This document shows positions 33,573-47,221 of a stretch of DNA of 64,000 bases, piece by piece. Made by a program: the position numbers and the translations under genes. Source of the stretch: Stereum hirsutum FP-91666 SS1 (lineage: Eukaryota; Basidiomycota; Agaricomycetes; Russulales; Stereaceae); assembly GCF_000264905.1 (NCBI RefSeq), contig NW_006763140.1, positions 537,575 through 601,574 on the forward strand, read 5' to 3'. Below the pieces are notes generated by a model. It ran no database searches and was not told the origin of the DNA. It worked only from the letters and a program-made list of their open reading frames with translations. The stretch's first letter is position 1. Each line of letters starts with the position of its first letter.

Positions 33573-36500
33573 ATGGATGACACCCGCAGGCTCCTCCAAG
33601 CTCGCTCCTACGTCTCGTCCACTCATTCCTTCAAGCCTGCACCACAAACACAAATCCATCACATCTCCTCTCCACAAAACTATCTCCATCTCGCAGTCAC
33701 CCCGGTCGTCCCACACTCCGTAAATGACATCCGCGACAGCACCATGCAGCTCTCCAACATGCTTCTCTCATCCTCGAGCAAACGTCCCGGTTCCACCTCT
33801 CATCCTACATCCCGCAGAGAATCGCACGGAGACTCGTTCATCTTTCCTAAAGCTCTCGCAGGCCAATTTATACCTTCCTCTGTGCCTTCCACGGTACCAC
33901 TAGATTCCGCTGCTGCATCTATATCCTCTCGGTTATCTCTTGAGACCTCTGGTTCTGTGGACCTCTCGGCCTCGACTTCGACTATGGGACCCGTTGCGGG
34001 GACTCCAAGCGCACTAACACCTCGACAAGGCGATTCACCACCTCCCTCCGGCCTAACGCTCATGATGGCTCGCCAAGGATCACCCGCTCGCGATGCGTTA
34101 AGCGCAGACGAAAGCGAGAGGACGAGCTCGGCTACTCCAAGAGCACCTACGAGAGAGTTGCGAACGGAACACGCGTCAGATATGAACGTCCACGTCCAGA
34201 GAGGACGACGCGTGTTAGCCGAGCAGGCGACGCAGCCGGCAGGAGCAGTCGCGGTTACGGGCTCCGGGCCAGATTCATCACCGTCGTTGCTCGATGGTGC
34301 AGGTCCTGACAATGACATTGCACGACGTCAGAGCGCGACATCTAAAGGCAGCTATTCTCGGACTACGGCCTCACCCCCCCCTCCCTCCGACCACACACCC
34401 CTCCTTTTACCATCTACCACGACTGTTCTTCCCTCGTACAATGCGTCGATTACGGAGTCATCACCACCGAGAGCGTTTGTGCACGGGGCCGGGAACGGGA
34501 GGGCGGATGCGTCGACGCAGACGAAGATGTCGAGGAGAAGGAGCATCAAAAAGTCGTTGGCTAGGGCCAGACATAATTTACGGCCGGAGAATTTGGTGTG
34601 GGGAGTTAAGGAGGCGGTGGGGAGTGTACCGGCTGTGTTGTTGGGCACATTGTTGAATATTTTGGATGGTGTTTCTTGTGCGTGTCTTCTCTCTCTATCG
34701 TAACCATCCGTTTTATTTTGTGGTCAAGCTCGAGTACGCCGTGGATTGCTAACTGTCTTCTGATCCTGTAGATGGTATGATTATATTCCCGGCTGCAGGA
34801 GTGTTTTCGGGTTTGGGCCCCATGGGCGTGTCGATGTTCTTCGTCTCGTACGTGCTTTTTCTCTTCCCCTCCACATACTGTGGTATCTAATAAACATGGT
34901 TACAAAACAGGGCGATCATCTCTCAAGTTATCTATTCGGCAGGCGCGAGTGGATTTGCTGGGGCCAACGGCAGCATGATGATCGAGGTCGTCGTAAGTAA
35001 CACTGTTCTTTATCCCTTGCTACCCAAGATCCAGGTACTTCTTTGTCACTGAAATTACTTGCGCGTACACCTTTTCTTCATTCCAGCCATTCTTCCACAT
35101 CCTCGCCACACGGATAGCTGCCTCCATAGGAGAAGAGCACCCAGAGGCGGTCATCGCGACCACGCTCGTCGCCTTTGCGTTTTCGTCCGTTCTGACTGGT
35201 GCGTCTTCTTCTCTGAGAATTTATATCACTATCTCATCTTGTCACATGTCTGTTCTAACGATACCTCCATGGCTTTCTAAAGGTTTATCGTTCCTGCTGC
35301 TGGGCAAATTCCGCTTAGGTGTATTGATCGGATTCTTCCCGAGACATATCTTGGTAGGATGCATAGGCGGTGTCGGAGTATTCCTTGTCATTACTGGGTG
35401 CGCCTTTCATCCCATTCCTTCCATCGTTTGATTATCACAGCCTGACCATGTTTGTGCGGCGTGTGGCACTCGTGGGAACAGGCTGACCGTCTGCACCCGC
35501 ATGCCGGACGACGACTTCGAACTTAACCTCGCGACACTCTCCTTCCTATTCCTCAACCTCAAAAACCTCATTCTCTGGGTTCCGGCGTTCTTGCTTGCCA
35601 CTATTCTCCGACTGATCACCTCACGGTGGCATCACCAACTTATTCTTCCGATTTGTACGTCCTTTCTCTGGCTCCCATATTGTTCGTCTCGCTCCACGTT
35701 GCTCTCTGCTGCTTTCGTTTCCCGTTATATCCCTTCCCCGAAGCTTTACAATTTGGCATGAAGCTTACTCGTTATCGTTCTGGACAGATTTCATAATTAT
35801 ACCTGCTGTATTCTACATTGTTGTACTCGCTGCCGGGCTGGACCTGGACGTGCTCAGGAAGGCCGGATGGATATTCGACGTGGGTGCTAGCGAAGAGAAA
35901 TGGTATCAGTTTTACACGTATTTCGGTGCGCCTTCCCTCTTCTTGCCCGTCATCCCCCACATTTCCGTTGTTGACAATGATATGTGCACAGATCTCAAGT
36001 CGATACGCTGGGGCCCACTATGGGACACTCTGCCTACGCAGTTCGCGCTCTTGTTTTTCAATATATTGCACCCCCCTTTGAATGTACCTGCCCTTGGTAT
36101 GTGCCTTTCCTTGCGGCTCTTGTACATGTGGCGTAGTGCTGACTTGTGTGGCGTAGCTGTGTCTTTGAACGAAGACGTGGACACGAACAAGGAGCTCGTG
36201 GCACACGGTTACTCGAACTTGATTGCAGGATTTGTTGGGTCTGTGTACGTTCTCTTTCTCAATTACACGGTTGAATTTAGGGCTGACTTTACCCATGCCG
36301 ATCTCAGACCGAATTACCTTGTTTATGTAAACACATTACTGTGAGTTTATCGCCATGTCTGTACATGGTGTTGTGGCACACAAAACTGATCGGTCATCGG
36401 TGATAGATTCTATCGCGTTGGTGGAACGACACGTCTTTCTGGGTTTATGTTGGCGGGCGCTACCGCTGTACTTCTGTTCATCGGGACGGGGCCCATCGCT

Positions 36501-38300
36501 TACATTCGTACGTTCATACTTTTTTGAGCTATGTTGGTGGTCGAATGAGGAGCTGATCGTCATATTGACCCATACACAGCAATTATGGTGGTCGGCGCGT
36601 TAATCTTCGTTCTGGGCTTTGACCTTGTTAAGGAGGCATTGTGGGATACGAGACATCGCGTGAGCCGGTGAGTGACTTACAATCCCGTCACCGCTGTCCG
36701 ACTAAGGCATGCTTATCAACAACGATATACACCAGCCTGGAATACATCACCATCATCAGCATTATGGTCGCTATGACCGTGTGGGACTTCGTTATCGGTG
36801 TATTATTCGGGATTGTCGTCAGCTGTGCGTAGTCCCACTCTGAGCGAATACTGTTGTATTGTGGCTAATGATTTGTGACGGGATGTTAGGCTTCTTCTTC
36901 GTGGTGCAGAACTCACAGAGAAGAAGTATCAGAGCGATCCATTCGGGTGAGACCTGCATGTCTACGGTGCGAAGGCCAAGTGCTCACAGGGCCTACATCC
37001 GGGAGGCCTCAAAGCAAACGACGATCTTGCGCTTGCAAGGTACGTTTGATCCGCTACTACTACCAGTCTCAACCTGCCATGCTAACTATTCGATATTCGT
37101 GTAGGCTTCCTCTTCTTCGGCACCATCGCGCACGTCGAAGAATCCATTCGCACGCTCGTATCCGCACCTTCCTGGTCAACCTCTCCCATGCAATTCCTCA
37201 TCGTCGATATGTCTCTCGTCGCTGGAGTCGACATGTCCTCAGCCGAAGCATTCGTGCGCATTCAGAGGCTGCTCTCATCGAAGAGGATCGTGTTGGTGTT
37301 CTGTGGGATGGAGGCAGGAAGTAGAGGTGGCCCCAGTGTGAAGACGGCGTTGGAGAACGTCGGGTTGTTCGAGATGGACGGTGTGGAGCTTTTCGAGAAG
37401 GCCAACGACGCCCTGGAGTGTACGTTCTTTTCATACATTCTACATTGGTGATACCGGATGGCTGATTCTGGAGGATGATTTGCAGGGACGGAGAATGCGT
37501 ATCTTCGAGCGTGGTTCCTCTCCAACAAAGCAGAGACGAAACCCGTTATGCTTCCAGGTCGTCAAGACGGCATCCAACTCGAACTTCACGAAGCATCGCC
37601 CAACTCGCCACGCCGCTCCCAGCTTCGCGACGCCGGGTGGCGCACGATGACTCGACGTCAGTCCCAATCATCTCTGCATCGTCGACGTTTGGTACTAATT
37701 TACTTATTACTTGGTTCATCTCCGTATTCAGCATCGTCTCCTACTGGCCCGAACTTTGATGTTCACAGCGAACCCCTAAATACCCTCCTCCAGGCCTTTT
37801 CATCGTACGGGCCCCTCGACCTCTCTTCACTCGATTCACTTTCAGCATACCTTGAGCGTATATCCCTCACTGAAGGCACCATCCTCTGGCACCAAGGCGA
37901 TGCCCCCGACGGGCTCTATCTCATCGAATCCGGCGTCCTTCGCGCAACCTATCAGTTCGCGCATGGTGGGGGAGAGGGCAGGGTGGACGAGAGCATGGTC
38001 TCGGGGACATTGGCGGGAGAATTGTCCGCGCTTTCGGGGATGGAGAGAAATGCGACGGTTGTGGTGGAGAGGAATTCTGTTCTTTGGAAGTTGGGAACGG
38101 AGGGGTTGAAGCGATTGGAGGCGGAGAGACCGGAGTTGGCCAGGACTTTTACGAGACTTGTGCTGAAAGGTGAGTTGCAAAACTGCTGCTGCCTATGTCT
38201 GGTCTACTTTCATGGCGAATACTGACTGGATGCGTCTACTTTTGTAGCCGCGAAAGTGGACTATGACATCTTGCTGTCGGCCTTGGCCACTCGCCAGTAA
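33573..38300 (+). CDS. SulP/SLC26-family transporter with STAS and cNMP-fold domains (Vsb1-like)
   Basis: Large multi-exon membrane protein of roughly 1000 residues. A polar N-terminal region (to about 34600) contains [18 protein letters not shown], then the SulP transport core with [73 protein letters not shown] and [19 protein letters not shown] domain follows ([35 protein letters not shown]), then a cyclic-nucleotide-binding fold ([32 protein letters not shown]). This SulP-STAS-cNMP order is that of yeast YGR125W/Vsb1, a vacuolar protein needed for basic amino acid storage, rather than of plasma-membrane sulfate permeases. Many introns of 50-70 nt. The start is uncertain: in-frame ATGs at 33534 and 33543, and a possible upstream exon, compete. 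Confidence 0.88.
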
Positions 38301-38622
38301 AAGATCACTTCCCGTCTCTGAAGAGACCACGGACATACTACCTCCTAACAGTGCATATGAATGGACATTTTCGTTATCTAAACGTCATTTTCTCTCAACT
38401 ATACTTCATCTTTCTTTTAACTCAGCATAGATATGTAGTACCTCTGACATGACGTAGGACTACAGTGTACACGGATAACGGACGACACGCTTCTAGCCAA
38501 TAAAACTGTAACAATACAACAGATCAACAGTTACATATGCATAGAGGACGTCCGCGCGTATGTAAGTAAAAGAATGAAAACAGAGGTGTCAAAGCGATGG
38601 ACAAAACGAATGCAGAAGAACG
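38301..38622. other. short convergent intergenic region
   Basis: Lies between the convergent stops of the SulP and RhoGEF genes; should hold both 3' UTRs and polyadenylation sites. AT-rich, no gene. Confidence 0.5.
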
Positions 38623-41600
38623 TTATTGATTGAAAGTAGACCACCTGTGCTCGCTGAGAACTGAAGTGACGGACTCGGATCTGGTGGGAGCAACGAAGGA
38701 AGCAGGTCGATAGCGAGAATCGGTAGGATGTATTTGAGGGAGGACGACTGGGGCGATCACGGACTGCGAACGATGTCGTTGCGACGCCTGACTCCGTTCC
38801 CGTTCCCGTGGTGGACGGCGAAAATCGCCTGCAGATACGCCTACAGTCTGAGAACGATGATGTCTCTGTGAAGTCCAAGTCTGACTCCGTTCCACTAATG
38901 GTGGACGAGACACTGGATTGCTCGTTCTCGTAGACGTAGACATGACTGCTGCAGTGCTGTGTGAACGCCTACGCTGCGCGTTCGGGTCGCGATACTGTTC
39001 ATGCGATGGACGAGGGGGATCGTTCGGAGGTGGTGGGATTATAACCGGTGCTCTCGTATCTCGTCGTGATTCCCGTCGTGAGCGTTGCGAGGGCTTCGGA
39101 GAAGAGACGACCCACGATTGTGGACGCTCAGCTGTATGAGATACTGACCCTGGAGGGGACTGTTGATTTTCCGAAACAGGTGCTTCTTGCGGCGACAAGT
39201 AGCCTGAGAGTAAGCTGGACTCCACAAAAGAAGAGACGGTGAGCGGAGGCTCGCTTGCGAACCGACTTCCAGCACTCGAGTCTCTCCATGTCTCTCTCAG
39301 AACCTGTTGAAACCTAACCTCCCACCAACCCCTCTCTTCTCTTTCCATCATCGTGTCGTCTTTGACCACACCCATCAGGACTTCATCCACCTGGATAGAA
39401 GGACTCTTCGGAAAGGGAAGGCCTGCAGAAATGATGTTCATGATTGATTGTCGAGTGTCTAGGTCGAGATCGGAGCTGGAAGCAGTCGTCGGGAATGAGA
39501 GTGACCGAAGTGTGTGCTCGATAGATTTATGGAAGGTGGAGAGCCAGTCTTCTCGAGTGTGTGCGAGTTTCGAAGTACCACTTGGGACCGAAGGTGAGTG
39601 CCGTGAGTTATGGTCGGGCACTGAGAGCACCACGGTATAGAGCGCGGCGGGTTCGGGAAAAGACTCGGAATCTATATTGTCCAGATTGAGAGGGATGCAA
39701 TCGAGTGACAGCTGCTCGTCCTTTTCGTCTACAGCCAACACTCTCGAAATGCCTATGTCGTCCAGAAGCGTCCACGATCTTGTTCCTTCCGGAAGTAATT
39801 GTCCAGAAGACTTCACCAGCAGCAGGAAGTCCGTGAAAACAAAAGCATGAATCGAAAGCTTGACGTCGTCTGAGCCGTTCAAAGCAGCGGAACTCAGACC
39901 TAAAGAATGGGAGAGCTCTTCGAGGTGAGACTGCCGAGGAGATTGCATGGTTTTTCTCCTTTCCTTCGCGGTAGGCACTTGCTCAGATTCAGAAACCAAG
40001 CCTGGCTCCAGGGAGAATCCGCCCGAAGATATCGATGGGTCCAGAGAGGGTGAACCGACAGGAGCCCATCCTTTCAGTGCACTGAGAAGTCTGCTCTGCC
40101 TGACCGGAGACTGAGATGAGCCCGCATTCCGCTTCAAATTAGGGGTTGCCGAGTATCGGCGAAGTCGCCTCGATGTCTGGTCAGCAGCGTTGGAAGGTGT
40201 TCGACTCGGAGGAAGCGCGAGTGACATTCCTTGTCGTTTCCGTTTGTCGTGATTGTTCAGAGCGCCACAAGTCTGAAGCAGAGCACCGTGAGCGAGGAGT
40301 TTGCGTTCCCTGCGGGCGAGTTGATGTTGTGGAGGGAGGCCTTGAACACTGGAGATAACGCTTTTCACGAGTTCGTAGTCTTCTTCGCGGATTTTGACTT
40401 CATGAAGAATCCGTAAGACGACATTGGTCGAGTGCACGAGTGCGATCGAAGATATGTAGTCGGGGTGCCTTTTTGGTGTGAGTGCCAGCAGTTTCTGAGA
40501 TAACTCGTGATCAGGTAACCCGTGAAGAGAGAATGATAAATGGCGACTTACGTGAAAGATAGCAGGGTAATCTACCAGTCTCTCGACCGCTGCAATGAGG
40601 AATCTCTCTAGTCTCCAACCCTGGCACTCCCCCTTATTCTGTTGAATCCTGACAAACTCCCCGAACGCGCTCTCGTTCTCCAGCAGATTCTCACCACGAC
40701 AAGGTTCTACCATTCTCCGAACCAAGCTCAATACGCTCCCAAGCCTGACCACATACCCCTGATAAACCTCCATCCTCGGAACGAAAACCTTCATCAAATC
40801 GGCGACCGTCATCACAAATCCGTGTGCACCATTCTGGGCCTGCCGTGACGCACTCCTGCAAGCGTGTAGAGCACGATAGATCTGAGAATGTAGGTGAAAG
40901 ATATCTTCGAGCCAGTCGAACAGCCTGGCCACTCCAGGCGGGACACCCTCAATCCACGATCTGGAAGCCTGGATGCGAATGGGCCGAATAAAAGTCTGAA
41001 CGGCGATCTGCAGACGCTCTACGAACATCCTCTCGGATTCGCAGAGAGCCCAAATGTGCTCTTGTCTTTGCATTTCACCTTCTCCGAATCGTGCGAGCAG
41101 TGCTTGATAGGTCGCACCGGGGATGGTGGATTGCCACGCAACGTGCTCGGTACCAAATCCAGTGATGGGCGAGGTGCGGGATCGAGACTGGAGCGGTGGT
41201 GGTGGAAGAGCCGAAGGCGAGAAGGATGTCTGTGGAGGTAGGGCAGGCAGTGGCCTTGGCGATAGTGAGGGAGGAGGACAAGAAATGAGTTTGCCTTCGT
41301 GCTCGGGAAGACTACCACTCCCTATCACGGTAGTGTTCCCATTGCTGTCGTCGTAAACAGACTCCTGGCTCGTAGCTTCTGACAATATACTTTCGCTGTG
41401 AGATGGGTAGAACGCTTCTCTCCCGTACACGGATAACGCTTTCCTGCCAGTCGTGTTGATGTCCTTCTCTCTCCCCATCAGGTCGTGTTGAAATGCATTC
41501 CCGACTGGGGTTTGGATACTGTCCCCCGCGCTGTCCACGTCTTCCGAGTCATGCTCAGATTCGGAGCTCGACCCAGACCCCAGCTGTCGCCAAATTGCCT

Positions 41601-44600
41601 CTGCACCCATAGTGAACTCCTCGCCGTCATCCTTCCATCGCCCACTCCCTCCGTCGCTCACACTTCCAAATGATGTCAAACTGTCTGTCCTTTCCAACTC
41701 CTTAGCAGTATCACTTTTCGCATGCGAGTGGGTTGAGTGTTGTGCTGGCGGAAGAGAGGATAAGAAAAATGCGTCCCGTTCTTTGGCTTCGGCGCGTTCC
41801 ATGGCTTCGTGTAGACCATATGCTTCGGAGAGCGATATCCTGACGCTCGAGGACGTTTGTCGATGGTGTGGTCGCGGGGGGCGTGCGGGTGGCCTGGAGG
41901 GTGCTGAAGAGAGGTTCTCATGAATAGAGTCGAGGGAACGGCGTTTCTCTATACTGGGCAAATGTGGGGATGTATCTCCGTAGCTAGAGAGGTCGCTGTC
42001 CGAGGCAGTGCAAGAAATCATGCGAGAATGGATGCCGCGAACAAGAGATGTAGCCGAAACCGGACGAGAAGTTGCTGAATGATACTCGTTGTCATCATCG
42101 TCTATGTGGTTCTGACGAAGGCCCGACCGTCTCTTGAACGCATCCGAACTGAAATGTGGATTTGGTCTCGGGGTACCGATTTCTTCTCCATCGTCACCAT
42201 CAGACCCGATCCCGAAGGAACGATGATCTTCGTCTTCTGCGTCCTCGGTATACTCGGACACGGAGATAAAGTCTGCCTCATCGCCCTCATCTCGACTTCC
42301 TTCAGACATATTCTCCTCCGGTACCTTCGAGAGTTGACGCATGTAGCGAGCCCTTTCCTCCCGTCTATCCTCGTATTCCTCCTCTTCGTCCGAGCGTACG
42401 TTGCCTTGCTCAGCGTTCCAGCCTTCTGCTCCAGATCCACTGATGGCCAACCCTTCGACACCACTCCAATCGCTACTGTCCATGCTTAGATTAGCCGTCT
42501 TTCTGTCATTAGGTCCCACGGAGAAGAACGGCTGATCCAACCCATTCACAAGGGCCAGGCGGCGGCGGTGGACGACGGAGGGCTCTGACGTCGACGAGAC
42601 ATGATCCCCGGATTCGAGTTCGTCTTCAACCTGGCCTGTCTTGCGAGAGCATGCTGGATCGACTTGGGCTGTCGTTCGTGAATTGTTTGTGCGAGACGAG
42701 GAAGGTCTGGAAGACGAAGATATCTTCGGGCTTTGAGAAGAATATCGCTCCTGCGCCTGTGATATTGGTGCTTCAGGGGAAACTTCCGAACGCAAATCTA
42801 CGAACGAAGACGTGCTGAGGTCTAATATCTCCCAAGTTTCCGATGATTCGCGAGCCCAAGGGAGTACGTGCCGCCGCCTGAGGGACTCTGCAGGCCGTTG
42901 TTTTTCTTCTTTCGCCTTCCCCATTACCCCCGTAGTTCCCAATCCAAGGCCAGCGCGGCTCGACCTCAAATTATTCACCAACATGTTTTTTGAGCGCGTT
43001 GCCCCCACTGAACCTCTCCATGGTTCTTCCTCCAATGGGCTACCTGATTCCGCTTCGTTGACTGCGTCGCCACCCCTTGTATACCTCGTAGCGCCGGTAT
43101 CGATAGGTTCAACAGCTCCAGAGCCGGGACTAGAGAGAGAGGCAGTCGAAGAGACGCCACCGCGTGGTGGGTACGCCCTGTCTCTTTGGATACGCGATAC
43201 TTCAGGAGTCGAATCCTCCGAGGCAGAGGTACTGAGATATTCCTCCCTGGTGGTGGTGGTGGTGGTGAAGGATCCCTTTCTTCGGGGTATGGCACTGACC
43301 CGCGAAGGTACCTGTGACTGCAGCCGGTTGCGATACTGCGGCTGAGTAGTCGAGTAGGGAGTGGGGCCAAGGATCCCAATGCGTGTCTTCGGCGAGCGTA
43401 AAGAGGACGAAGCGACAGGACTGGAGAAGGCTGTTGAAGGCTATGAACAAACCCTGCGTCAGTCTCTCACGGATTTAGTGTTAACGCAATAGAAGAACGC
43501 ACATTGGGCGAACGACGTCCGATCGTTGCTGCTCTTCCCGCCTTGGACGAGGGAATTCTGCCGTCGCTTTCACTATTTGGCACCTCAGACATGCTCTCGC
43601 TCGTCTGCGGACTCCGACCACCGCCACCGCCACCCGCTTGCTGAACAGGCTGAGGTCCCCGCAAAGCGGATTTTAATATCGGCCGAGGCTGCCTCATCGC
43701 CGTTCTCGGTGACACCGACGCTGCTCCCGTACAGGTGGAAGGCTGAGAGGTTACCTCGGAGAGTAGCCTGGGAGTGACCGCCTGCAACGCAGCAGGCACT
43801 TGATGAGGTTCCGGAGTTGGGAGAGGCCGGGAAGTTTGGGGAGGAAATGGCGACGAGGTCGGTCCGCTCGAAGTGGTTGAAGGTGTGGCGTAGGGTGAAG
43901 ATGGATTGAATTTGGCCGTAGATTTTGGACGGCGAAGACGGCTGGTGGATGGTGAATACGGGTCGGGAAACGTGCCTCGCGCTTCGAAAGGTAGAATACC
44001 TTAAGTTATCAATATATGAGAAGGATATGTGCACGGTGATGGTCTTACCTTCATTTATCCTGGCCTCATCTTGTCCGTCGATTATGAAGGTTGATCCCGT
44101 GGCCATGCCCACAGACCCGACTCCCAGACCTGCATTTCTCGACATCCCGCCCTCACTCTTACCCCCTCCAGCTCCAGCTCCTGCCCCACCAACACCAACA
44201 CCACCACCAGCACCTGCTCCAACCAGACCGCCACCAGCCCCTATGCCCGCAAACCCCATACTAACCCTCTTACTTGCTTTCCCCTGAGAACCGCCCTGAG
44301 AATGATCCGTCACCGCCGACTTCTCCGTCATCCTATCGATCGTATCCTTCAAAGTCGGTAACAGCTGCGCTTCATATCCAGGAAGGGACGCAAGTTGCTT
44401 CATGCTGGGCTGAGAAGTCCTCGTACTGTCGGTTTCTCGGTGACGATCACTGGGCGTATCACGTCCAGGGCTGTTGCGGTTGGTCGAGTTGTTGCCGCCG
44501 CTGATGCGGCGGATGTGTTTGAGCGACTTGGCTACAGGGCCCGAACCCGACGCGGCTTGGGATGGACGAGACGAAGAATTGGCTCTCGCACGCCGCGAAG

Positions 44601-45102
44601 GCGCGGGATTGGTGTTGGTGCTGATACTCCCACTGGCGGAGGCGGACCGATGACGGGTATCGCGAGGCGTAGAGAGTGTGTTAGCGTTCGTACTTGCGTT
44701 CGTGTTCGCGTTCCCACTACTGCGTTTCCGGTGGAGGAAAGAAATACGAGAGTGGGCGTGCGCTTGTGTGGGAGTATCTGAAGTGGACCCGGCGGAGGAG
44801 AAGGAGATAGATGTCGAGGGGGGTGGGACAGGCTAACATACATCAAACAGTTGGTTTCGTCAGATGGAAGGAAGTAAGGTCTTGTAGAGATGGAAGAGTA
44901 GTAAGCGACGGCGACGTACCGTACGCGTTCTGTCATGATCCTGACGCGATGGCGAGGACGCCGCTTGAGCGGCGGCGAAGTGGGAAGGAGGCATGAACAC
45001 CGGAGTCTGCGGTTGTCGCTGGGCTTGCTGGGATGAAGCATACGGAGACGTGGGCGCCGCGGGGGATCGCAGCTGTTGAGATTTGGGGCGCGTCAGAGGC
45101 AT
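38623..45102 (-). CDS. Dbl-family Rho guanine nucleotide exchange factor (DH-PH)
   Basis: Very large protein of about 2000 residues in four or five exons. Exon 1 starts MPLTRPKSQQLRSP at 45102; exons 2 and 3 are Ser/Gly/Pro-rich, with a Gly-rich run (AGAGGGVGVGGAGAGAGGG). The last long exon joins at about 43440 (PSTAFSSPVASSSLRSPK) and stays open to the stop. The first half is low-complexity and Ser-rich, probably disordered and phosphorylated. The DH domain lies at about 41080-40370 (HIWALCESERMFVERLQIAV, FVMTVADLMKVFVPRMEVYQ, WRLERFLIAAVERLVDYPAI); a PH-like module follows at about 39960-39600 (IHAFVFTDFLLLVKSS, TRSWTLLDDIG). A 57-nt GT-AG intron (40495-40551) probably lies inside the DH domain. 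Activates a Rho/Cdc42-type GTPase in polarity or wall signalling (inference). Confidence 0.88.
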
Positions 45103-45850
45103 GTCAGAGGTGTAATGGCATCAAGAAGTTAATTGAGCAAGGTGATGACGATGAAGATAGGACGTCTAGAGTAAGGAACAAAGCGTGGCGAGCGAAGAAC
45201 AGCGACGATATAAGAAAAGGCGATGGCGCGTAGTGGGCGGGCGGACGCGACGCGAGGGCAGCCACGTTCGAGGAGAGAGGTCACGGTTGGAATTCGATGA
45301 AGCTGAGGTAAAGTACACCATCACGGTCCACCTTGATGGATGCAGCAGATCGGGCTCGGACGGCACGGGAAAGCACGCCGAATCCTTGGGATTGTATTGT
45401 CGATGATCGGGCGTCGCTTGAAATGTGAATATCGCGGACATCCTTGGGACAAAAAAGGCAATTGTGAATGAGTACTTGAAATTTACTTCCGTTGGCGCAA
45501 CGGCAAAAATGACGTCTGAGCATTCTTGAGCTCGTGTCTAGAGCCAAGGTTGTAGCACAAGATAGAGGGAAATGAAGACAAGCTCTGCAGCACAAAAAAT
45601 TTCCTCGAAGCAGTCCAGTGTTATGCGCGAACTTTGATGGGTGCAAGCAAATGAGACGATGCCTAGCAGAGCTGATACTTCGACCACTGGCGAACGGCAT
45701 ACGGTATAGGAACCGTGGTAAGCTAACCAGGCAGGGTGAAACTCAGAACGAAGACATAGGTAACGCTGGGTTGAGTTGAAAAGTCAATAACGAGGGAATG
45801 TGACTAAGCAGGGTACGAACCAAGCGGGATGACATCGTCTCGACAGAAAC
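45103..45850. other. intergenic, no supported gene
   Basis: RhoGEF promoter side and the 3' flank of the next gene. One 139-codon minus-strand frame at 45281-45700 has no family resemblance and no gene structure; not called. Confidence 0.4.
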
Positions 45851-46967
45851 TCAATGCAGTTCAACCTCAAATATCCTCTCCAACCGCCACACAAAGCCCT
45901 CCAGGCTTTGTAACCAAGTCTCTATCATATTTTCCACCGTCTCTGTTTCGTACAGGACATCTCCACCACGTAGGAGCTTATCTACGAGAACAAGGAATTC
46001 CGGATGGTCATATGATTCTTTATTGACTCTGACTTTCATTCAGTGGGGCTCCCTATACGAGAATGGCTCATAAATAGAACGACAGACCTCGTTTCACCAT
46101 TCATGTCCGTAAAAGCCACAGACTTCGTAAATACTATTGCATCGTGCATGAACTTTCTGCAGGCAAGTTCTGTTTTTCGATAATCTTCCATCTCTTCCGC
46201 GGAGGTATCCTTGAGATGCAGTGCTTTCAGGAGAGACGGTCCACTGGCCGAGGGAAAAGGCGAGTCGAAGAAGTCCGGGAAATAACTTTCGTAATGTGCG
46301 AAGAAATGTGGAAAGGATTTTGTCCATATATACACGAGATGCTGCCAACAAGTATAAATCACCTCATCTTTGAATACTTTCAGTTCTTGGTTGAACTTGA
46401 CTTACCAGGCAAATACATCTGTCAATAATCCCGCGATATGTCTTCCGCTGGTCCTTGTTCTTCGCCAATGATTTCCGCAGCGCGTTGACATCATCCGGGT
46501 CTAACATTCTGTCACCGGCACCTTCAACCTGAGTGTCGCCACCCTGGGAGTGACCCTTTGGACAGTCTTTGATAGCGTTTCGAACATTCTTGATAAAGTA
46601 CTTCCTCAGGGACTCCAGAAGTGATATTGCATCGAGCATATCCGGTATCATGTCCAGATCGAACGGACAGAACACGACGCCTCTAATATAATAGGTGAGA
46701 TTCGCGATTGTTGGACCCGGTGGCCGCTCCTCTGATTCTAAGACGAAGGGTAAGATGGACGTTTTCAAGAAAGCTGTTCTCGGTCATTGTAGGATATCTT
46801 CATCACAAAAGACAATGCATAGCAACATGGAAATCATGCTTACTGGAAGAGCTCTTCAACTCGGCTAATGAGTGGTTCGAGCTCCGGAAACGTTCACGAA
46901 ACTTCTCAAGAGCACTTTCTTCTTCAATATCTATTACCTCCGATTTAAGTTCATTATACGAAAACAT
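45851..46967 (-). CDS. uncharacterised protein, family X copy 1
   Basis: I do not recognise this family. Four exons, about 290 residues, soluble and helical. Exon 1 starts MFSYNELKSEVIDIEEES; exon 2 carries TFLKTSILPFVLESEE, FDLDMIPDMLDAISLLESLR and KTYRGIIDRCICL; exon 3 carries HLVYIWTKSFPHFFAHYESY and DYRKTELACRKFMHD; the last exon ends ENMIETWLQSLEGFVWRLER then IFEVELH. No signal peptide and no membrane segment after the ATG. It is the tandem paralogue of the gene at 47499-48575: splice positions, exon order and most motifs correspond. The last junction uses AG|GTCTGT to TCAG|AGTC and restores the paralogue frame. Function unknown. Confidence 0.75.
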
Positions 46968-47064
46968 AGTGATAAGAGCTCCGATAACGAGCACTGTCAG
47001 AGTCAAGATGGGGAGGAGACAAGGAGGAGAGGCAAAAGTTTGGTGTCGGCGTCGTCCGGTTCGG

Positions 47065-47074
47065 GTGACGTCAC
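47065..47074. promoter_or_regulatory. CRE-like palindrome (copy 1)
   Basis: GTGACGTCAC, a perfect cAMP-response-element-type bZIP palindrome, about 100 bp upstream of the family X copy 1 start and conserved in the other copy. Confidence 0.55.
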
Positions 47075-47213
47075 AACGTGACAGCGCGTTTTCGAGCTCC
47101 GAACCACCGTTCCGAGTCTTTGGCGGCAAGTTATCTCGAGTTATCGGCCAAAGCGAGCCCTACGCGATGCTGCTCACGGTTTTCAGTGACAGGACTCGGT
47201 GAGTATATAAAGA

Positions 47214-47221
47214 CTTGGCAA
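47214..47221 (+). promoter_or_regulatory. TATA box facing right, no gene downstream
   Basis: TATATAAA in the context GAGTATATAAAGAC. It is oriented away from family X copy 1 and points at a 280-bp stretch with no open gene before the stop of copy 2. Its twin at 48892 lies upstream of an F-box gene. Confidence 0.5.

Noticed and set aside
33800..34318. 172-codon minus-strand frame inside the SulP gene
   Set aside because: Reverse shadow of the polar N-terminal exon of the transporter.
45281..45700. 139-codon minus-strand frame
   Set aside because: No domain, no similarity to neighbours; lies in the 5' region of the RhoGEF gene.
46968..47129. Possible transmembrane N-terminus of family X copy 1
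   Set aside because: A hydrophobic run is open upstream of the ATG, but no ATG precedes it (only TTG), and in copy 2 the corresponding run is out of frame with the coding exon.
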